A DNA stretch of 39,070 nt from Chloroflexota bacterium (lineage in GTDB: Bacteria > Chloroflexota > Anaerolineae > Caldilineales > Caldilineaceae), in contig JASGTU010000117.1 of the NCBI GenBank assembly GCA_030058085.1, forward strand, positions 1-39,070. The letters run 5' to 3'. Positions 8,840 to 19,279 of the stretch are shown in pieces. Numbering within the stretch: position 1 is the stretch's first letter; each line of letters starts with the position of its first letter. A program made the position numbers and the translations under genes. A model generated the notes under the pieces. That model was given only the letters and a program-made list of their open reading frames with translations. It was not told where the DNA came from and made no database searches.

Positions 8840-9268
8840 ATGCATGGCGCCCTGCCGGCTACCGCCTTATCGGACGATCTCTGGCGCGAAGTCGCCGCTT
8901 TTGATGAATTGGAGGACGACGACATCTACATCGATTTCGGCGAAGAAGAGGAAGACGAGGAGGAAGACGAGTTCGACTTCGACGAGGACCTCGACGATGA
9001 CGATGATGACGATGATGAAGATGATGATGAAGATGACGACGAGGAGGAAGGAGACGAGGAAGACGAGGAAGACGAAGATGACGAAGAACTAGAAGAAGAC
9101 GACGAAGAACTGGATGAAGACGATAACGACCTGATCTTTATCGACGATGATGACGAAGATGACGAGGATGAGTCCGACTATCTAGATTACTACGACGATG
9201 ACGACGAAGAACTAGAAGACGAAGGCGAGGAAGAGGACGATTATCTTTATGGCAGCCGGTGGGGTTAG
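8840..9268 (+). CDS. Hyper-acidic protein, about 65% Asp+Glu
   Basis: I recognise no family. About 92 of 142 residues are Asp or Glu; there is no Lys and there are only two Arg. A short mixed N-terminus (MHGALPATALSDDLWREVAAF) leads into a nearly uninterrupted acidic tract broken by islands such as IYIDF, LIFID, YLDYY and a final YLYGSRWG. It resembles the acidic tail of the RNA polymerase delta subunit in composition, but the globular domain of that protein is absent. AAGG (8827-8830) is a suitable ribosome site 9 bases before the ATG. Coding is supported by the absence of stops, mixed GAC/GAT and GAA/GAG codons rather than one simple repeat, and a sensible N-terminus. Plausible roles are nucleic-acid mimicry, a disordered chaperone or ion buffering; all are guesses. 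Confidence 0.65.
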   Translation: MHGALPATALSDDLWREVAAFDELEDDDIYIDFGEEEEDEEEDEFDFDEDLDDDDDDDDEDDDEDDDEEEGDEEDEEDEDDEELEEDDEELDEDDNDLIFIDDDDEDDEDESDYLDYYDDDDEELEDEGEEEDDYLYGSRWG

Positions 9269-9352
9269 CCTCACGGCAGAGTTCAAGCATCGACCTGGCG
9301 CCTCCCGTATCGCACCCGACTTCCAGATCACTCGTAATTAGCACGACGCCGC

Positions 9353-9976
9353 ATGGCCAATCCGTCGACTCGCTACCCGATCCCAGCCTCTCGCCACCGC
9401 ACGGAAGAGGAAATCAAACGCAGCCGCTTCATCACGACCGTCGGCCATGCGCCGACCGTCGAGGAGGCGCGTGCCTTCATCGCCGCAGTCAGCGCCGAGT
9501 TCGCCGATGCCAGCCACAACTGCTGGGCTTACGTCGTCGGTCCTCCTGGCAGCACCGCACAAGTGGGCATGAGCGACGCCGGCGAACCTCACGGTACAGC
9601 CGGTCGCCCCATGCTGACCACCCTGCTCCACAGCAATGTTGGAGATGTGTGCGCCGTGGTGACCCGCTATTTCGGCGGAACGCTGCTCGGCAAAGGCGGC
9701 TTGGTCAGAGCTTACAGCGGCGGCGTCCAGTCAGCGCTAGCCTCTCTGCCGCTTGTGGAGAAGATTCCCTATGTCGAATTGGATGTTATGATCGACTACG
9801 CCGCGGTCACGCCCGTCAAGCGCATACTCCCGGACTTCGAGGCCGAAGCCGTTTCCGAGGACTATGCTGTAGACGTCACCTTTCACATCAAACTGCCCGA
9901 GGAACACATGGAGGACTTCATCGCCGCCGTGACCAGTCTGACCAACGGTCAGGCGATTGTGGAAACCCGCGCCTAA
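9353..9976 (+). CDS. yigZ: YigZ/IMPACT family protein (UPF0029)
   Basis: Member of the IMPACT family, whose bacterial forms (YigZ, YvyE) are ribosome- or nucleotide-associated proteins of unsettled biochemical role. The hallmark strings are present in order: [13 protein letters not shown] (residues about 19-31), [24 protein letters not shown] (about 76-90) and [20 protein letters not shown] (102-121). The 207-residue length is typical for the family with its C-terminal ferredoxin-like domain. No clear Shine-Dalgarno precedes the ATG. The stop codon overlaps the stop of convergent recX. Confidence 0.93.
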   Translation: MANPSTRYPIPASRHRTEEEIKRSRFITTVGHAPTVEEARAFIAAVSAEFADASHNCWAYVVGPPGSTAQVGMSDAGEPHGTAGRPMLTTLLHSNVGDVCAVVTRYFGGTLLGKGGLVRAYSGGVQSALASLPLVEKIPYVELDVMIDYAAVTPVKRILPDFEAEAVSEDYAVDVTFHIKLPEEHMEDFIAAVTSLTNGQAIVETRA

Positions 9977-10623
9977 TCCTCGTCCGCTTCTGCTCCGGCG
10001 GATTCGGCCTGAACCTGCGCCCAAGCTCGACCGCCAACTTCGCGGCAAATGTCATAATCGAACCCGCGCCGGCTGAGGAAAGCCATCACCTTCTGCTGGA
10101 ACTCCCGCTCATCTAGTCCCTGCCAGCGCTCCAGTTTGGTCGACACCGCGTCCCAGGCGGCCTTCTCTTCAGCCAGCCCCTCCAGCGACGCTTCAATGTC
10201 TTCGCGAGCGAGGCCCTTCTGTTGCAGTTCATAGCGCAGCGCCCGTCTGCCGCGCGGTCGGAAACGCGTGCGATCTTCCACCCAGAAGCGCGCAAACTCG
10301 GCGTCATCCAGATAGCCGCGATTTACCAGACGCTCGACAACCTCCCCGATCACTTCGGCAGACGCCCCCTTGTCGCGCAAGTAACTCTCGATCTCCGCCC
10401 TGCTGCGCGGTCGGAAACCCAGATAGCGTACCGCCCGCTGGTACGCCAAATGCGCCGCGCCTTCCTCCTGTAGCTGCGCAATCTCCGCCGCCTCTAGCTC
10501 CTGGCCCTTCTTCAGCGCCGATGCCGCCAACCGGCTGACCGAGAATGCGTACTCGCCGTCCAAATACACGCTCACGCGGTCTTTATCGTTTTTCTGTAAT
10601 TTCAGACTAGTAATCGTCGCCAT
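9973..10623 (-). CDS. recX: RecX regulatory protein
   Basis: RecX binds RecA filaments and limits recombinase activity in the cytoplasm. The 216 residues have the expected small helical repeats. Recognisable parts are [11 protein letters not shown] near the N-terminus, [23 protein letters not shown] (about 84-106), [24 protein letters not shown], and the closing [14 protein letters not shown]. It follows the response regulator gene on the same strand with a 27-base gap, so the two are probably co-transcribed. recA is not next to it. Its stop overlaps that of the convergent yigZ by 4 bases, leaving no room for a terminator between them. Confidence 0.92.
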   Translation of the reverse strand: MATITSLKLQKNDKDRVSVYLDGEYAFSVSRLAASALKKGQELEAAEIAQLQEEGAAHLAYQRAVRYLGFRPRSRAEIESYLRDKGASAEVIGEVVERLVNRGYLDDAEFARFWVEDRTRFRPRGRRALRYELQQKGLAREDIEASLEGLAEEKAAWDAVSTKLERWQGLDEREFQQKVMAFLSRRGFDYDICREVGGRAWAQVQAESAGAEADED

Positions 10624-10650
10624 GCCGGTCTCGTGACGCTATCCAGGCAG

Positions 10651-11367
10651 TTAGTCCTGCTCGCTCGCCTCGTCGTCCGCTTCGCCCATATTCTCGCGCA
10701 CATAGCCTTCGATATGATGGCGCACCGCATAGACCGCCGCTTCCGCCCGCGAGGTGACGTCCAACTTGTTGAGGATCGAGCTGACGTAGTTGCGCACGGT
10801 CTTCTCGCTCAAAAACACGCGGCGGGCAATCTCCTTATTGGTCAGTCCGTCCGTCATCAGAGCCAAGATCGTCAACTCCTGCTCGGTTAACATCGAAAAG
10901 TACTCGTCTTCCACCTGACGCGCATTGCTTCGCATCTTCTGAAAGACCTTCTGCGTCACCGCAGGGTCGAGTAACGATTCCCCCCTGCCTACCGTCATCA
11001 GCGCCCGAACCAGATCATCACTTCCTATCTGCTTGAGCACGTACCCCGCCGCCCCCGCCGCAATTGCGTCGAACAGAACGTCATCCTCTGCGTACGATGT
11101 CAACATCACGACGCGTGTCTCGGGACGGTGACGCATGATCTCCTCGGTCGCCTCGACGCCGCTCTTACCCGGCAGGCGAATGTCCATCACCACTACGTCA
11201 GGCTCGTAGTAAAGCGTCTTCTCAAGCGCCTCGTCGCCGTCGCCCGCCTCTGCCACCACCTCAAACTGCGGATAGCGAGACAGCAAGGCGCGCAGCCCCA
11301 AACGCACAACCTCGTGATCGTCAACCAATAGAATCCGTAAATGCGTATCGCTATTGCCGCTAAGCAA
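10651..11367 (-). CDS. NarL/FixJ-type response regulator (LuxR HTH)
   Basis: Two-component transcription regulator. The receiver domain has the acidic pair in LLVDDHEV, the phospho-acceptor Asp in [12 protein letters not shown] (about residue 62), the Thr/Ser switch in [10 protein letters not shown], and the Lys in GYVLKQ. The C-terminal LuxR DNA-binding domain reads [40 protein letters not shown]. The longest frame begins with GTG at 11382. I chose TTG at 11367 because GGAGG (11376-11380) sits exactly 8 bases before it, whereas the GTG overlaps that site. It is divergent to a GAF histidine kinase of the matching HisKA_3 class, so the two very likely form a pair similar in style to DevR/DevS. 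The stimulus cannot be read here. Confidence 0.92.
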   Translation of the reverse strand: MLSGNSDTHLRILLVDDHEVVRLGLRALLSRYPQFEVVAEAGDGDEALEKTLYYEPDVVVMDIRLPGKSGVEATEEIMRHRPETRVVMLTSYAEDDVLFDAIAAGAAGYVLKQIGSDDLVRALMTVGRGESLLDPAVTQKVFQKMRSNARQVEDEYFSMLTEQELTILALMTDGLTNKEIARRVFLSEKTVRNYVSSILNKLDVTSRAEAAVYAVRHHIEGYVRENMGEADDEASEQD

Positions 11368-11517
11368 AGTAACCGCCTCCACACCCTCATAACCCGGCGC
11401 GTTTTTACCGCCCCGCTTATCTAGCTTTCGTACCCGGCATCACCCATCGCGCTCGCAACCAGCCGCCGCCGTCCGTCAAGCCGGGCATATCGTCCGATCC
11501 CGCGGCGCTTTCACGCG

Positions 11518-11547
11518 TTGACCGATATTGACGGCGACGGCTATAAT
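11518..11547 (+). promoter_or_regulatory. Promoter of the histidine kinase gene
   Basis: TTGACC (11518-11523), an 18-base spacer and a perfect TATAAT (11542-11547). The -10 box lies inside the longest possible reading frame of the kinase (which opens at 11528), so the real start codon must be further downstream. Confidence 0.7.
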
Positions 11548-11587
11548 TCGCGTACATTTTACCATAAGATCAACTCGAGGCTGGAGG

Positions 11588-12988
<1,401 letters not shown>

Positions 12989-13125
12989 CCAGACTGTCCC
13001 GCCTTTAGAAGTGGCGTTTGTCCCCCAGGAGTGGTGACAAGTGTCCCTATACGCGCCTGTCGCCGCCCTGTATACTGCCTTTTATGGGAAGCAGGCTCCG
13101 GTTGCCCAACATGCGGAGGAATTCC

Positions 13126-14076
13126 GTGGGTGAATTTGCCGTCCGCACGCAGGACTTAACGCGGACATATGGCTCCACAATCGCCGTCAACTCTCTGAAC
13201 CTTACCGTTCCAACCGGCGCCGTCTTCGGCCTGATCGGCCCCAATGGCGCCGGCAAGTCTACCGCCATCCGCCTTCTGCTCGGCCTACTTAAGCCGTCCT
13301 CCGGTCGCGCAACCGTTCTCGGTTTCGATACCGTGACCGAGGCGGATAGGATCCGCGAACGCTCTGGCGCCGTGCTCGAAACGTGTTCCCTCTACGGCCA
13401 TCTCTCTGCACTTGAAAACCTCGAATTCTACGGCCGCATCTGGCGCATGCCGGCAGCCGAACGCCGGGCGCGCGCCCGCCGGTTGCTTGGTCGCCTTGGG
13501 CTGTGGGAGCGGCGCGGCGAATTGGTTCAAAGCTGGAGCCGAGATCTGCGACAGCGGCTTTGCATCGCTCGCAGTATCTTCCATCGCCCGTCCATCCTCT
13601 TCCTAGACGAACCGACGGCCGGCCTCGATCCGTTAGCGGCAGCGTCCATACAACGCGACCTGGCGGAGACAGCCGCAGCGGAAGCCGTGACCATCGTCCT
13701 CACCACCAACAACCTGACCCAAGCCGAAGCGCTCTGCACCCACGTCGCCGTACTCAATCGCGGCGTCCTCCTCGCAGGCGGGCCTATCGGCGAAATCTGC
13801 ACCGCCGGCGTCCGGCCCCAGCTAGAGATCATCGGGCGCGGCTTCACCGACGAAGTTGTGGCGCTACTCGCCCGCCGCCCAGAGATCGCAGCCATCAACC
13901 GGCTGGACAATGGCCTCGCCCTCGACCTGATCGGCAATGTGGACACGGCTCCGCTCGTCAGCCTGCTCGTCGAATCCAGCGCCGACGTCGAAGAAGTCAA
14001 GAAGAACCGCGTCTCTCTCCAGGCTGCGTTCACATCGCTTGTGCAGCAGTCGCGACGCCTGGAGAAACACCCATGA
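13126..14076 (+). CDS. ABC transporter ATP-binding protein
   Basis: ATPase subunit of an ABC-2-type transporter, 316 residues. Walker A GPNGAGKST is near residue 38 and Walker B ILFLDEPTAGLDP near residue 162. The signature is strongly altered: where LSGGQ is expected the protein reads SWSRDLRQRL. A variable C-terminal regulatory region of about 90 residues follows. The frame is open from 13018, but GGAGG (13115-13119) stands 6 bases before GTG 13126, which also fits the start of the domain (FAVRTQDLTRTYG). A -10-like TATACT lies at 13071-13076, putting the RNA start near the alternative ATG at 13084. The last codons overlap the permease start as ATGA, so the two are translationally coupled. 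Substrate unknown; export is more likely than import. Confidence 0.9.
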   Translation: MGEFAVRTQDLTRTYGSTIAVNSLNLTVPTGAVFGLIGPNGAGKSTAIRLLLGLLKPSSGRATVLGFDTVTEADRIRERSGAVLETCSLYGHLSALENLEFYGRIWRMPAAERRARARRLLGRLGLWERRGELVQSWSRDLRQRLCIARSIFHRPSILFLDEPTAGLDPLAAASIQRDLAETAAAEAVTIVLTTNNLTQAEALCTHVAVLNRGVLLAGGPIGEICTAGVRPQLEIIGRGFTDEVVALLARRPEIAAINRLDNGLALDLIGNVDTAPLVSLLVESSADVEEVKKNRVSLQAAFTSLVQQSRRLEKHP

Positions 14077-14813
14077 TCCGGGATGCCTGGACGGTGATGC
14101 GCAAGGACCTGCAGGAGTTGCGCTCCTTGCGCAGCCAGGGATTAAGCGGCATTATCAGCACTCTGCTCATTCTGATCATCTTCGGCGTCATCGTTCCCTG
14201 GCGCTTCGACGTCGGTTGGGATGCACACCCTGCCAGCCCGCTGCTGTGGGTATGGTTGCCTTGGCTGCCCGCCGCCGTCGTCGTTGCCGATACGTTCGCC
14301 GGTGAGCGAGAGCGCCATACACTCGATGCACTCTACGTCACGCGCTTGTCGAACGACGCCATTCTGTTGGGCAAAGTCGGCGCGGCGGCGCTATTTGCCT
14401 GGCTTGTCGCCCTCCTTACCCTGGCTTTGAGCGCGGCCATCCTAGCCATCACCGGCAGCGCCGGCTCGCTATCGCTTAACGCACTCTTGCCGCTCGCGGC
14501 GCTCAGTTTGCTCTCGGCGCTGTTGGCTGCAACGCTCGGCGCAATGGCATCCTTGCGCTCCTCCAGCGCTCGCCACGCCCAGCAAAGCGCCATCGCCGCC
14601 GTCTTGTCTCTCACCGGCCTCCTCATCGTAATCGGACAGGCGATCGCCCAGTACCGCCCAACTCTCTGGCATCGCATGATGCACGCCGGCGTCCCGGAAT
14701 CGTTCACAGCCCCGAAATGGCTCCTCGCCTTTGCCGCACTCGTCCTCATCGAGATCGCCCTCCTAGCCCTCGCCGCCCGCTGCGTGGGCCATTCCCGTCT
14801 TGGCCTAAGCTGA
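14073..14813 (+). CDS. ABC-2 type transporter permease
   Basis: Membrane subunit, 246 residues, encoded directly after its ATPase with a 4-base ATGA overlap. It begins with a cytoplasmic amphipathic segment (MIRDAWTVMRKDLQELRSLRSQG), followed by about six hydrophobic helices, including LLILIIFGVIVPW, LLWVWLPWLPAAVVVADTFAG and ALVLIEIALLALAAR. The short motif DTFAGERERHTLDALYVTRLS after helix two is typical of ABC-2 permeases of the CcmB/NatB style. GGAG at 14060-14063 is a fair ribosome site. The same frame is open from 13503, but that extension is out-of-frame overlap with the ATPase gene and is not coding. Confidence 0.87.
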   Translation: MIRDAWTVMRKDLQELRSLRSQGLSGIISTLLILIIFGVIVPWRFDVGWDAHPASPLLWVWLPWLPAAVVVADTFAGERERHTLDALYVTRLSNDAILLGKVGAAALFAWLVALLTLALSAAILAITGSAGSLSLNALLPLAALSLLSALLAATLGAMASLRSSSARHAQQSAIAAVLSLTGLLIVIGQAIAQYRPTLWHRMMHAGVPESFTAPKWLLAFAALVLIEIALLALAARCVGHSRLGLS

Positions 14814-14942
14814 AACGCGCCCCCGCGCCGGCGTTCAAACTCGGTCCCCACTGACCTGTGGTATCATTATCGCCGGTCGCAGCATGCCGCCATGCCTGCT
14901 GCGCCGAGTCGCACTTAACGCAGCGCTCTAGCCAAGGCAGCT

Positions 14943-15806
14943 ATGCTAAACGTCCTTGTCACCGGCAGCAGCGGTCAAATCGGCCGCTACGTCGTCCGAG
15001 AACTAGTTCAAGCGGGCCACCGCGTCACCGGCGTCGACATCGCCCCGCCGCCGGGCGAGCGTGCGTCTTACATGCGCGTGGACCTTACCGATGCCGGCGA
15101 CGTTTACCAGAGCCTTGTCTATTCCGGCGCTGAAGCAGTCGTCCACCTGGGCGCATGGTCCGATGCCGGCCTAGCGCCCGATCACCGCGTCTACGGTGAC
15201 AATGTCCGCGCCACATACAACGTTCTCCAAGCCTGCGCCGACCTCGGCATCCGGCGCGTCATCAACGCATCGAGCGCACAGGTGTACGGCTTCGCTGCCG
15301 CGCCGCCGCACTATGTCCCCGTCGACGAGGACCACCCGGCGCGACCCGCCAACTGCTACGCCCTGGCAAAGATGGCGAACGAGTCCGCCGCAGATTATTT
15401 CGTCGCCCGCTACGGCATGACGATCCTCTCGTTTCGCTTCATGGGCGTACGCGCCCCGGGTCGGATCGCCGCCGAGATCGAACAGATGGCAGCCGATCCC
15501 GCCGCGGGCGCCTGGCTGCTGTGGACACGCACCGACGCCCGCGATGCCGCCGTCGCGTGCCGGCTGGCACTGGAGACGGAGAGCGTCCCGTCCGGCCCCT
15601 ATAACATAACGGGAGCGGAGATTGCTCTGCCCGCCGCCGCGCTAGACCTGGTGCGCACGCATCTCGGCGCTGTTACAGAGATCCGTTCTCCCTTGCCCGG
15701 ACGCGCATCGCCCATGAGCTGCCTCCGCGCACAACAGGCTTTCGGCTATGCCCCGCGCTACATCTGGCGGTTAGGGCAATCACATCCCGAAGAGGACACA
15801 CGCTAA
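14943..15806 (+). CDS. NAD-dependent epimerase/dehydratase (extended SDR)
   Basis: Extended short-chain dehydrogenase acting on a sugar or sugar nucleotide. The Rossmann motif TGSSGQIG is at residues 7-14, an Asp that fits NAD preference is in GVDIAPP, the catalytic Ser is in NASSAQVYG, and YALAK supplies the YxxxK pair. At 287 residues it is slightly short for UDP-sugar epimerases and near the size of uronate dehydrogenases. It is first in a run with a sugar-acid dehydratase, an aldo/keto reductase and an SDR, so oxidation of an aldose or uronate is a reasonable inference, but the substrate is not proven. A weak TATCAT lies at 14862-14867; I could not find a convincing -35 box. Confidence 0.88.
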   Translation: MLNVLVTGSSGQIGRYVVRELVQAGHRVTGVDIAPPPGERASYMRVDLTDAGDVYQSLVYSGAEAVVHLGAWSDAGLAPDHRVYGDNVRATYNVLQACADLGIRRVINASSAQVYGFAAAPPHYVPVDEDHPARPANCYALAKMANESAADYFVARYGMTILSFRFMGVRAPGRIAAEIEQMAADPAAGAWLLWTRTDARDAAVACRLALETESVPSGPYNITGAEIALPAAALDLVRTHLGAVTEIRSPLPGRASPMSCLRAQQAFGYAPRYIWRLGQSHPEEDTR

Positions 15807-15885
15807 CAGCTTGGCTAGACCGATCGACGACGGCGAATCGCCGCAACAACACACCGGCGCAACTGCGCGCCGCCAAGGAGCAAGG

Positions 15886-17619
15886 ATGGGTTCACAATCT
15901 TCCAAACACGTTGATTCGCGCAGCCTGGCCTTCTTCAACGAAGGTCATGTCGCCGGCTTCACTCACCGCGCCTTCACCAAGGCGATGGGCTACGACGATG
16001 CCGACATGCAGCGCCCGCTGATCGGCATCTGCAATACCTACAGCGAAATCAACAATTGCAATGCCAACCTGCGCCCCTTAGCTGACGCGGTCAAGCGCGG
16101 CGTGTGGCAAGCCGGCGGCTTCCCCCTCGAATTCCCGACCATCTCACTCGGCGAAATCTACCTCAACCCCTCTTCCATGCTCTACCGCAATCTGGCGGCT
16201 ATGGACACGGAAGAGATGATTCGCGGCCAACCCTTGGACGGCGTAGTGCTGCTCGTCAACTGCGACAAGACCACGCCCGCAGCGGTCATGGGTATGGCTA
16301 GCGCCGACGTGCCCGCCATGGTTCTCTCCGGCGGCCCGGCGCTCAACGGTCACTTCCGCGGCGAGATCGTCGGCGCCTGCACTGACTGCCGGCGTCTCAC
16401 CGCCGAGTACACGGCAGGGGCCATCTCCGCCGATACCTATCGCGCCGCCGAGGATGCCGTCTTCCGCGGGCCGGGCCACTGCATGGTCATGGGCACGGCG
16501 TCTACCATGAACTCGCTGCTCGAAGCCCTAGGCATCGCCTTGCCCGGCGTCGGCGCCACCCCGGCCGTAGATGCGCAGCGCGTGCGCCTAGCCGAACAGA
16601 CGGGCCGTCGCATTGTCGAACTGGCGCGCGAAGGCGTGCGTCCCTCTCAGATCATGACGCAAGAAGCCTTCGAGAACGCCATTACCCTGCTTTGCGCCAT
16701 CGGCGGCAGTACCAATGCCGTCGTCCACCTCCCGGCCATCGCCGGCCGCCTCGACATCGACCTGCCCCTGGAGTTGTTCGACCGCATCAGCAGCCGCACA
16801 CCCGTCATCGCCAACCTGCGCCCCACCGGGCAATACCAGATGGAGGATCTGCACTATGCCGGCGGAATTCCAGCCGTGCTTAATCAGTTGCTGCCCCTGC
16901 TTCACGGCGATGCGCTCACCGTCACCGGACGCACGCTCGCGGAAAATGTCCGCGGCGCGGACATCATCCAGCCGGATGTGATCCGCACACTCGACGATCC
17001 GTACTTCGCCGAGGGCGGCTTGGCGATCCTGCGCGGCAACCTCGCCCCGGATGGCGCGGTGATTAAGCACGCCGCCGCCTCGCCTCATCTGCTGCAACAC
17101 CGCGGCCGCGCCGTCGTCTTCCGCGACATGGACGACCTGCGCGCCCGCCTCAACGACCCCGATCTCGACGTCCGCCCCGAAGACGTGCTCGTCTTGCAGA
17201 ACTGCGGGCCAATCGGCGGGCCGGGTATGCCCGAAGTCGGCAACCTGCCCATCCCGCAGAAGCTTCTGCAACAGGGCGTGCGCGACATGGTGCGCATTTC
17301 CGATGCCCGCATGAGCGGCACAGCTTACGGAACCATCGTGCTGCACGTGGCGCCGGAAAGCGCAGTCGGCGGCCCCCTCGCTCTGGTGCGAGATGGCGAC
17401 GAGATCGAACTGGACGCGCCCAACCGCTCGCTCACCCTCCACGTCGACGAGGCGGAGCTAGCGCGCCGCCGCCAGGAATGGCAACCGCCCGCCCCGCACT
17501 TCCGTCGCGGTTACGGCGATCTGTACCTGCGCCACGTCACCCAGGCGCCCGCCGGCGTCGATTTCGACTTCCTGCGCGGGCGCGATCCGGTAGTGATTAC
17601 CGAACAACCCAAGTTCTAG
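15886..17619 (+). CDS. IlvD/Edd family dehydratase, probably sugar-acid type
   Basis: Iron-sulfur dehydratase of 577 residues. The three cluster cysteines are C58 (NNCNAN), C126 (NCDKTTPA) and C199 (GHCMVMGTAST). CDKTTP and the strings MEDLHYAGGIPAVL and RISDARMSGTAYGTIVLH match the pentonate/L-arabonate dehydratase branch better than the IlvD branch of amino acid synthesis. The reaction would be an aldonate to a 2-keto-3-deoxy acid. The start is ATG 15886, because AAGGAG (15875-15880) lies 5 bases before it; the frame is open from 15811. The neighbours (epimerase, aldo/keto reductase and SDR, all same strand) support a sugar-acid pathway. The exact sugar is unknown. Confidence 0.9.
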   Translation: MGSQSSKHVDSRSLAFFNEGHVAGFTHRAFTKAMGYDDADMQRPLIGICNTYSEINNCNANLRPLADAVKRGVWQAGGFPLEFPTISLGEIYLNPSSMLYRNLAAMDTEEMIRGQPLDGVVLLVNCDKTTPAAVMGMASADVPAMVLSGGPALNGHFRGEIVGACTDCRRLTAEYTAGAISADTYRAAEDAVFRGPGHCMVMGTASTMNSLLEALGIALPGVGATPAVDAQRVRLAEQTGRRIVELAREGVRPSQIMTQEAFENAITLLCAIGGSTNAVVHLPAIAGRLDIDLPLELFDRISSRTPVIANLRPTGQYQMEDLHYAGGIPAVLNQLLPLLHGDALTVTGRTLAENVRGADIIQPDVIRTLDDPYFAEGGLAILRGNLAPDGAVIKHAAASPHLLQHRGRAVVFRDMDDLRARLNDPDLDVRPEDVLVLQNCGPIGGPGMPEVGNLPIPQKLLQQGVRDMVRISDARMSGTAYGTIVLHVAPESAVGGPLALVRDGDEIELDAPNRSLTLHVDEAELARRRQEWQPPAPHFRRGYGDLYLRHVTQAPAGVDFDFLRGRDPVVITEQPKF

Positions 17620-17673
17620 GCAAGTGCGCGGCATATGCGCGCATTGTGAAGTCAATGTGAAAGGGAGTTCTCA

Positions 17674-18486
17674 ATGATCTACGAAACCATGCCCAACGGC
17701 CAACAGATCCCCGCACTCGGATTCGGCACCTGGCAGATGGGCGGTGCATCCAGCGCAGACCGCTCACAAGATAACGCCCTGATCGCAGCCATGCGCCAGT
17801 TCATCGACATGGGCTACACCCACATCGACACCGCTGAAGGCTACGGCGCTACACACACCGAGGAATTGGTAGGCCAGGCGATCAAAGGCTATGACCGCAA
17901 CGATCTCTTCATCACAACCAAAGTATCGCCCGAGCACCTGCGCTACGACGACGTGCTGCGCTCCTGCGCCGGCAGCCTGCGCCGCCTCGGCGTCGATTAC
18001 GTAGACCTCTACCTGATCCACTGGCCCAATGACGCCATTTCGCTCGATGATACCTTCCGCGCCCTCAACCAACTCGTGCGCGAAGGTAAAATCAAGCACA
18101 TCGGCGTCAGCAATTTCAACGTGCCGCTCATGGAGCAATCCGTTCGCCTGTCCGAGACCCCGATCCTGACCAACCAGGTGCGCTACAACCTGCTGCATCG
18201 CGAGCCGGTCAACAACGGCGTGTTGGCCTACTGCCAGGAGCACGACATCCTGCTCACCGCCTATTCTCCGCTCAAGGACGGCGTAATGCGGCATCCGCAA
18301 GTCGTGGAGATCGCGCGGCGTCACGGCGTATCTCCCGCGCAGGTGGGGCTCCGCTGGCTGATGGACCAGCCGCGCGTGATCACCATCCCCAAAACGAGCG
18401 ATGTGGCCCATGCGCGGGACAACTTCGCCTCGCTCACCCTCGAACTGAGCGCCGAAGACACAGCCAAGCTCGACGCGATTGGGTAG
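17674..18486 (+). CDS. Aldo/keto reductase
   Basis: NAD(P)H-dependent reductase with a TIM barrel, 270 residues. The tetrad is visible: Asp in HIDTAEGYG, Tyr in the same motif, Lys in FITTKV and His in LIHWPND. The signature GKIKHIGVSNF and the cofactor loop VITIPKTS are also present. It closely follows the dehydratase gene (54-base gap) and has AAGGGAG upstream as ribosome site. In this operon it may interconvert a sugar with its alditol or an aldehyde product of sugar-acid breakdown. Specificity cannot be predicted. Confidence 0.93.
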   Translation: MIYETMPNGQQIPALGFGTWQMGGASSADRSQDNALIAAMRQFIDMGYTHIDTAEGYGATHTEELVGQAIKGYDRNDLFITTKVSPEHLRYDDVLRSCAGSLRRLGVDYVDLYLIHWPNDAISLDDTFRALNQLVREGKIKHIGVSNFNVPLMEQSVRLSETPILTNQVRYNLLHREPVNNGVLAYCQEHDILLTAYSPLKDGVMRHPQVVEIARRHGVSPAQVGLRWLMDQPRVITIPKTSDVAHARDNFASLTLELSAEDTAKLDAIG

Positions 18487-18526
18487 CAGCGGCGCGTACT
18501 CGAAACACAAGGAGAGAAGAACGGAA

Positions 18527-19258
18527 ATGGGACTGCTGCAAGAGAAGGTCACGATTATTACTGGCGCGGGCACAGGCATCGGCAAAGGTATTGCTCGCGC
18601 ATTTGCGCGCGAAGGCGCCTCGCTGATCCTCGCCTCGCGTAACCGCGCCAACCTGGAGGCGACCGCGGCAGAACTGACGCCTACAGGCGCGCCTATCCGC
18701 GTCGCGCCCACCGACGTCACCGACGAAGGCCAGGTCAGCGCCCTCTTCGCAGCCGCCCTAGAGCAATTCGGCCGCGTCGACATCCTCATCAACAACTCGG
18801 GGACGTTCGACGGCGGCCCGCTCGAGGATCTCACCTTGGAGACCTGGCGCAAGGTGCTGGAAGTTAATCTGACGGGACCGTTCCTCTGCGGTCGCGAGGC
18901 CATGCGCATCATGAAACGCCAGGGCGGCGGGCGCATCGTTAACATCGGCTCCATCTCGGCGCAGATGTGCCGCCCCAACGCCGCGCCCTACAACACCACC
19001 AAGCACGGCCTGGTCGGGCTGACCAAGTCAATGGCGCTCGAAGGCCGCGACTTCAACGTCGTCGCCAGCATACTGCACCCCGGCAACGTACTCACCGAGC
19101 GCCGTGCAACCAGCGATAGAGATCAAGACCAGGAACCGATGATGACGGTCGACGAGTTGGCAGCCGCCGCGGTTACGATGGCGTCGCTGCCGCTGCACGT
19201 AAACATGCTCGAGGCCATCGTCCTGCCCACACAGCAGGCGTACCTCGGCCGCGGTTGA
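18527..19258 (+). CDS. Short-chain dehydrogenase/reductase
   Basis: Classical SDR of 243 residues. The cofactor motif TGAGTGIGKG is near the N-terminus, INNSGTF replaces the usual NNAG, the catalytic Ser is in NIGSIS, and YNTTK gives the YxxxK pair. The start is ATG 18527, preceded by AAGGAG (18509-18514); the frame is open from 18479, overlapping the preceding gene. It is last in the epimerase-dehydratase-reductase series, with an inverted repeat just past its stop that could end the transcript. The C-terminus lacks the usual GxxxxVDGG ending and instead closes with IVLPTQQAYLGRG. Confidence 0.92.
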   Translation: MGLLQEKVTIITGAGTGIGKGIARAFAREGASLILASRNRANLEATAAELTPTGAPIRVAPTDVTDEGQVSALFAAALEQFGRVDILINNSGTFDGGPLEDLTLETWRKVLEVNLTGPFLCGREAMRIMKRQGGGRIVNIGSISAQMCRPNAAPYNTTKHGLVGLTKSMALEGRDFNVVASILHPGNVLTERRATSDRDQDQEPMMTVDELAAAAVTMASLPLHVNMLEAIVLPTQQAYLGRG

Positions 19259-19279
19259 CGCCTGAACAGCGTTTTCTGC

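Noticed and set aside
8844-9092. Lys/Thr/Met-rich frame over the acidic protein
   Set aside because: It is the frame-shifted reading of the same GA-rich tract, and lacks the ribosome site spacing and balanced ends of the acidic frame.
13503-14072. N-terminal extension of the ABC permease
   Set aside because: The extension is Arg/Pro-rich shadow translation over the ATPase gene; the permease starts at the ATGA overlap.
15886-17619. Calling this gene ilvD (branched-chain amino acid synthesis)
   Set aside because: CDKTTP and several strings match the sugar-acid branch, and the neighbours are sugar enzymes, so I give only the family name.
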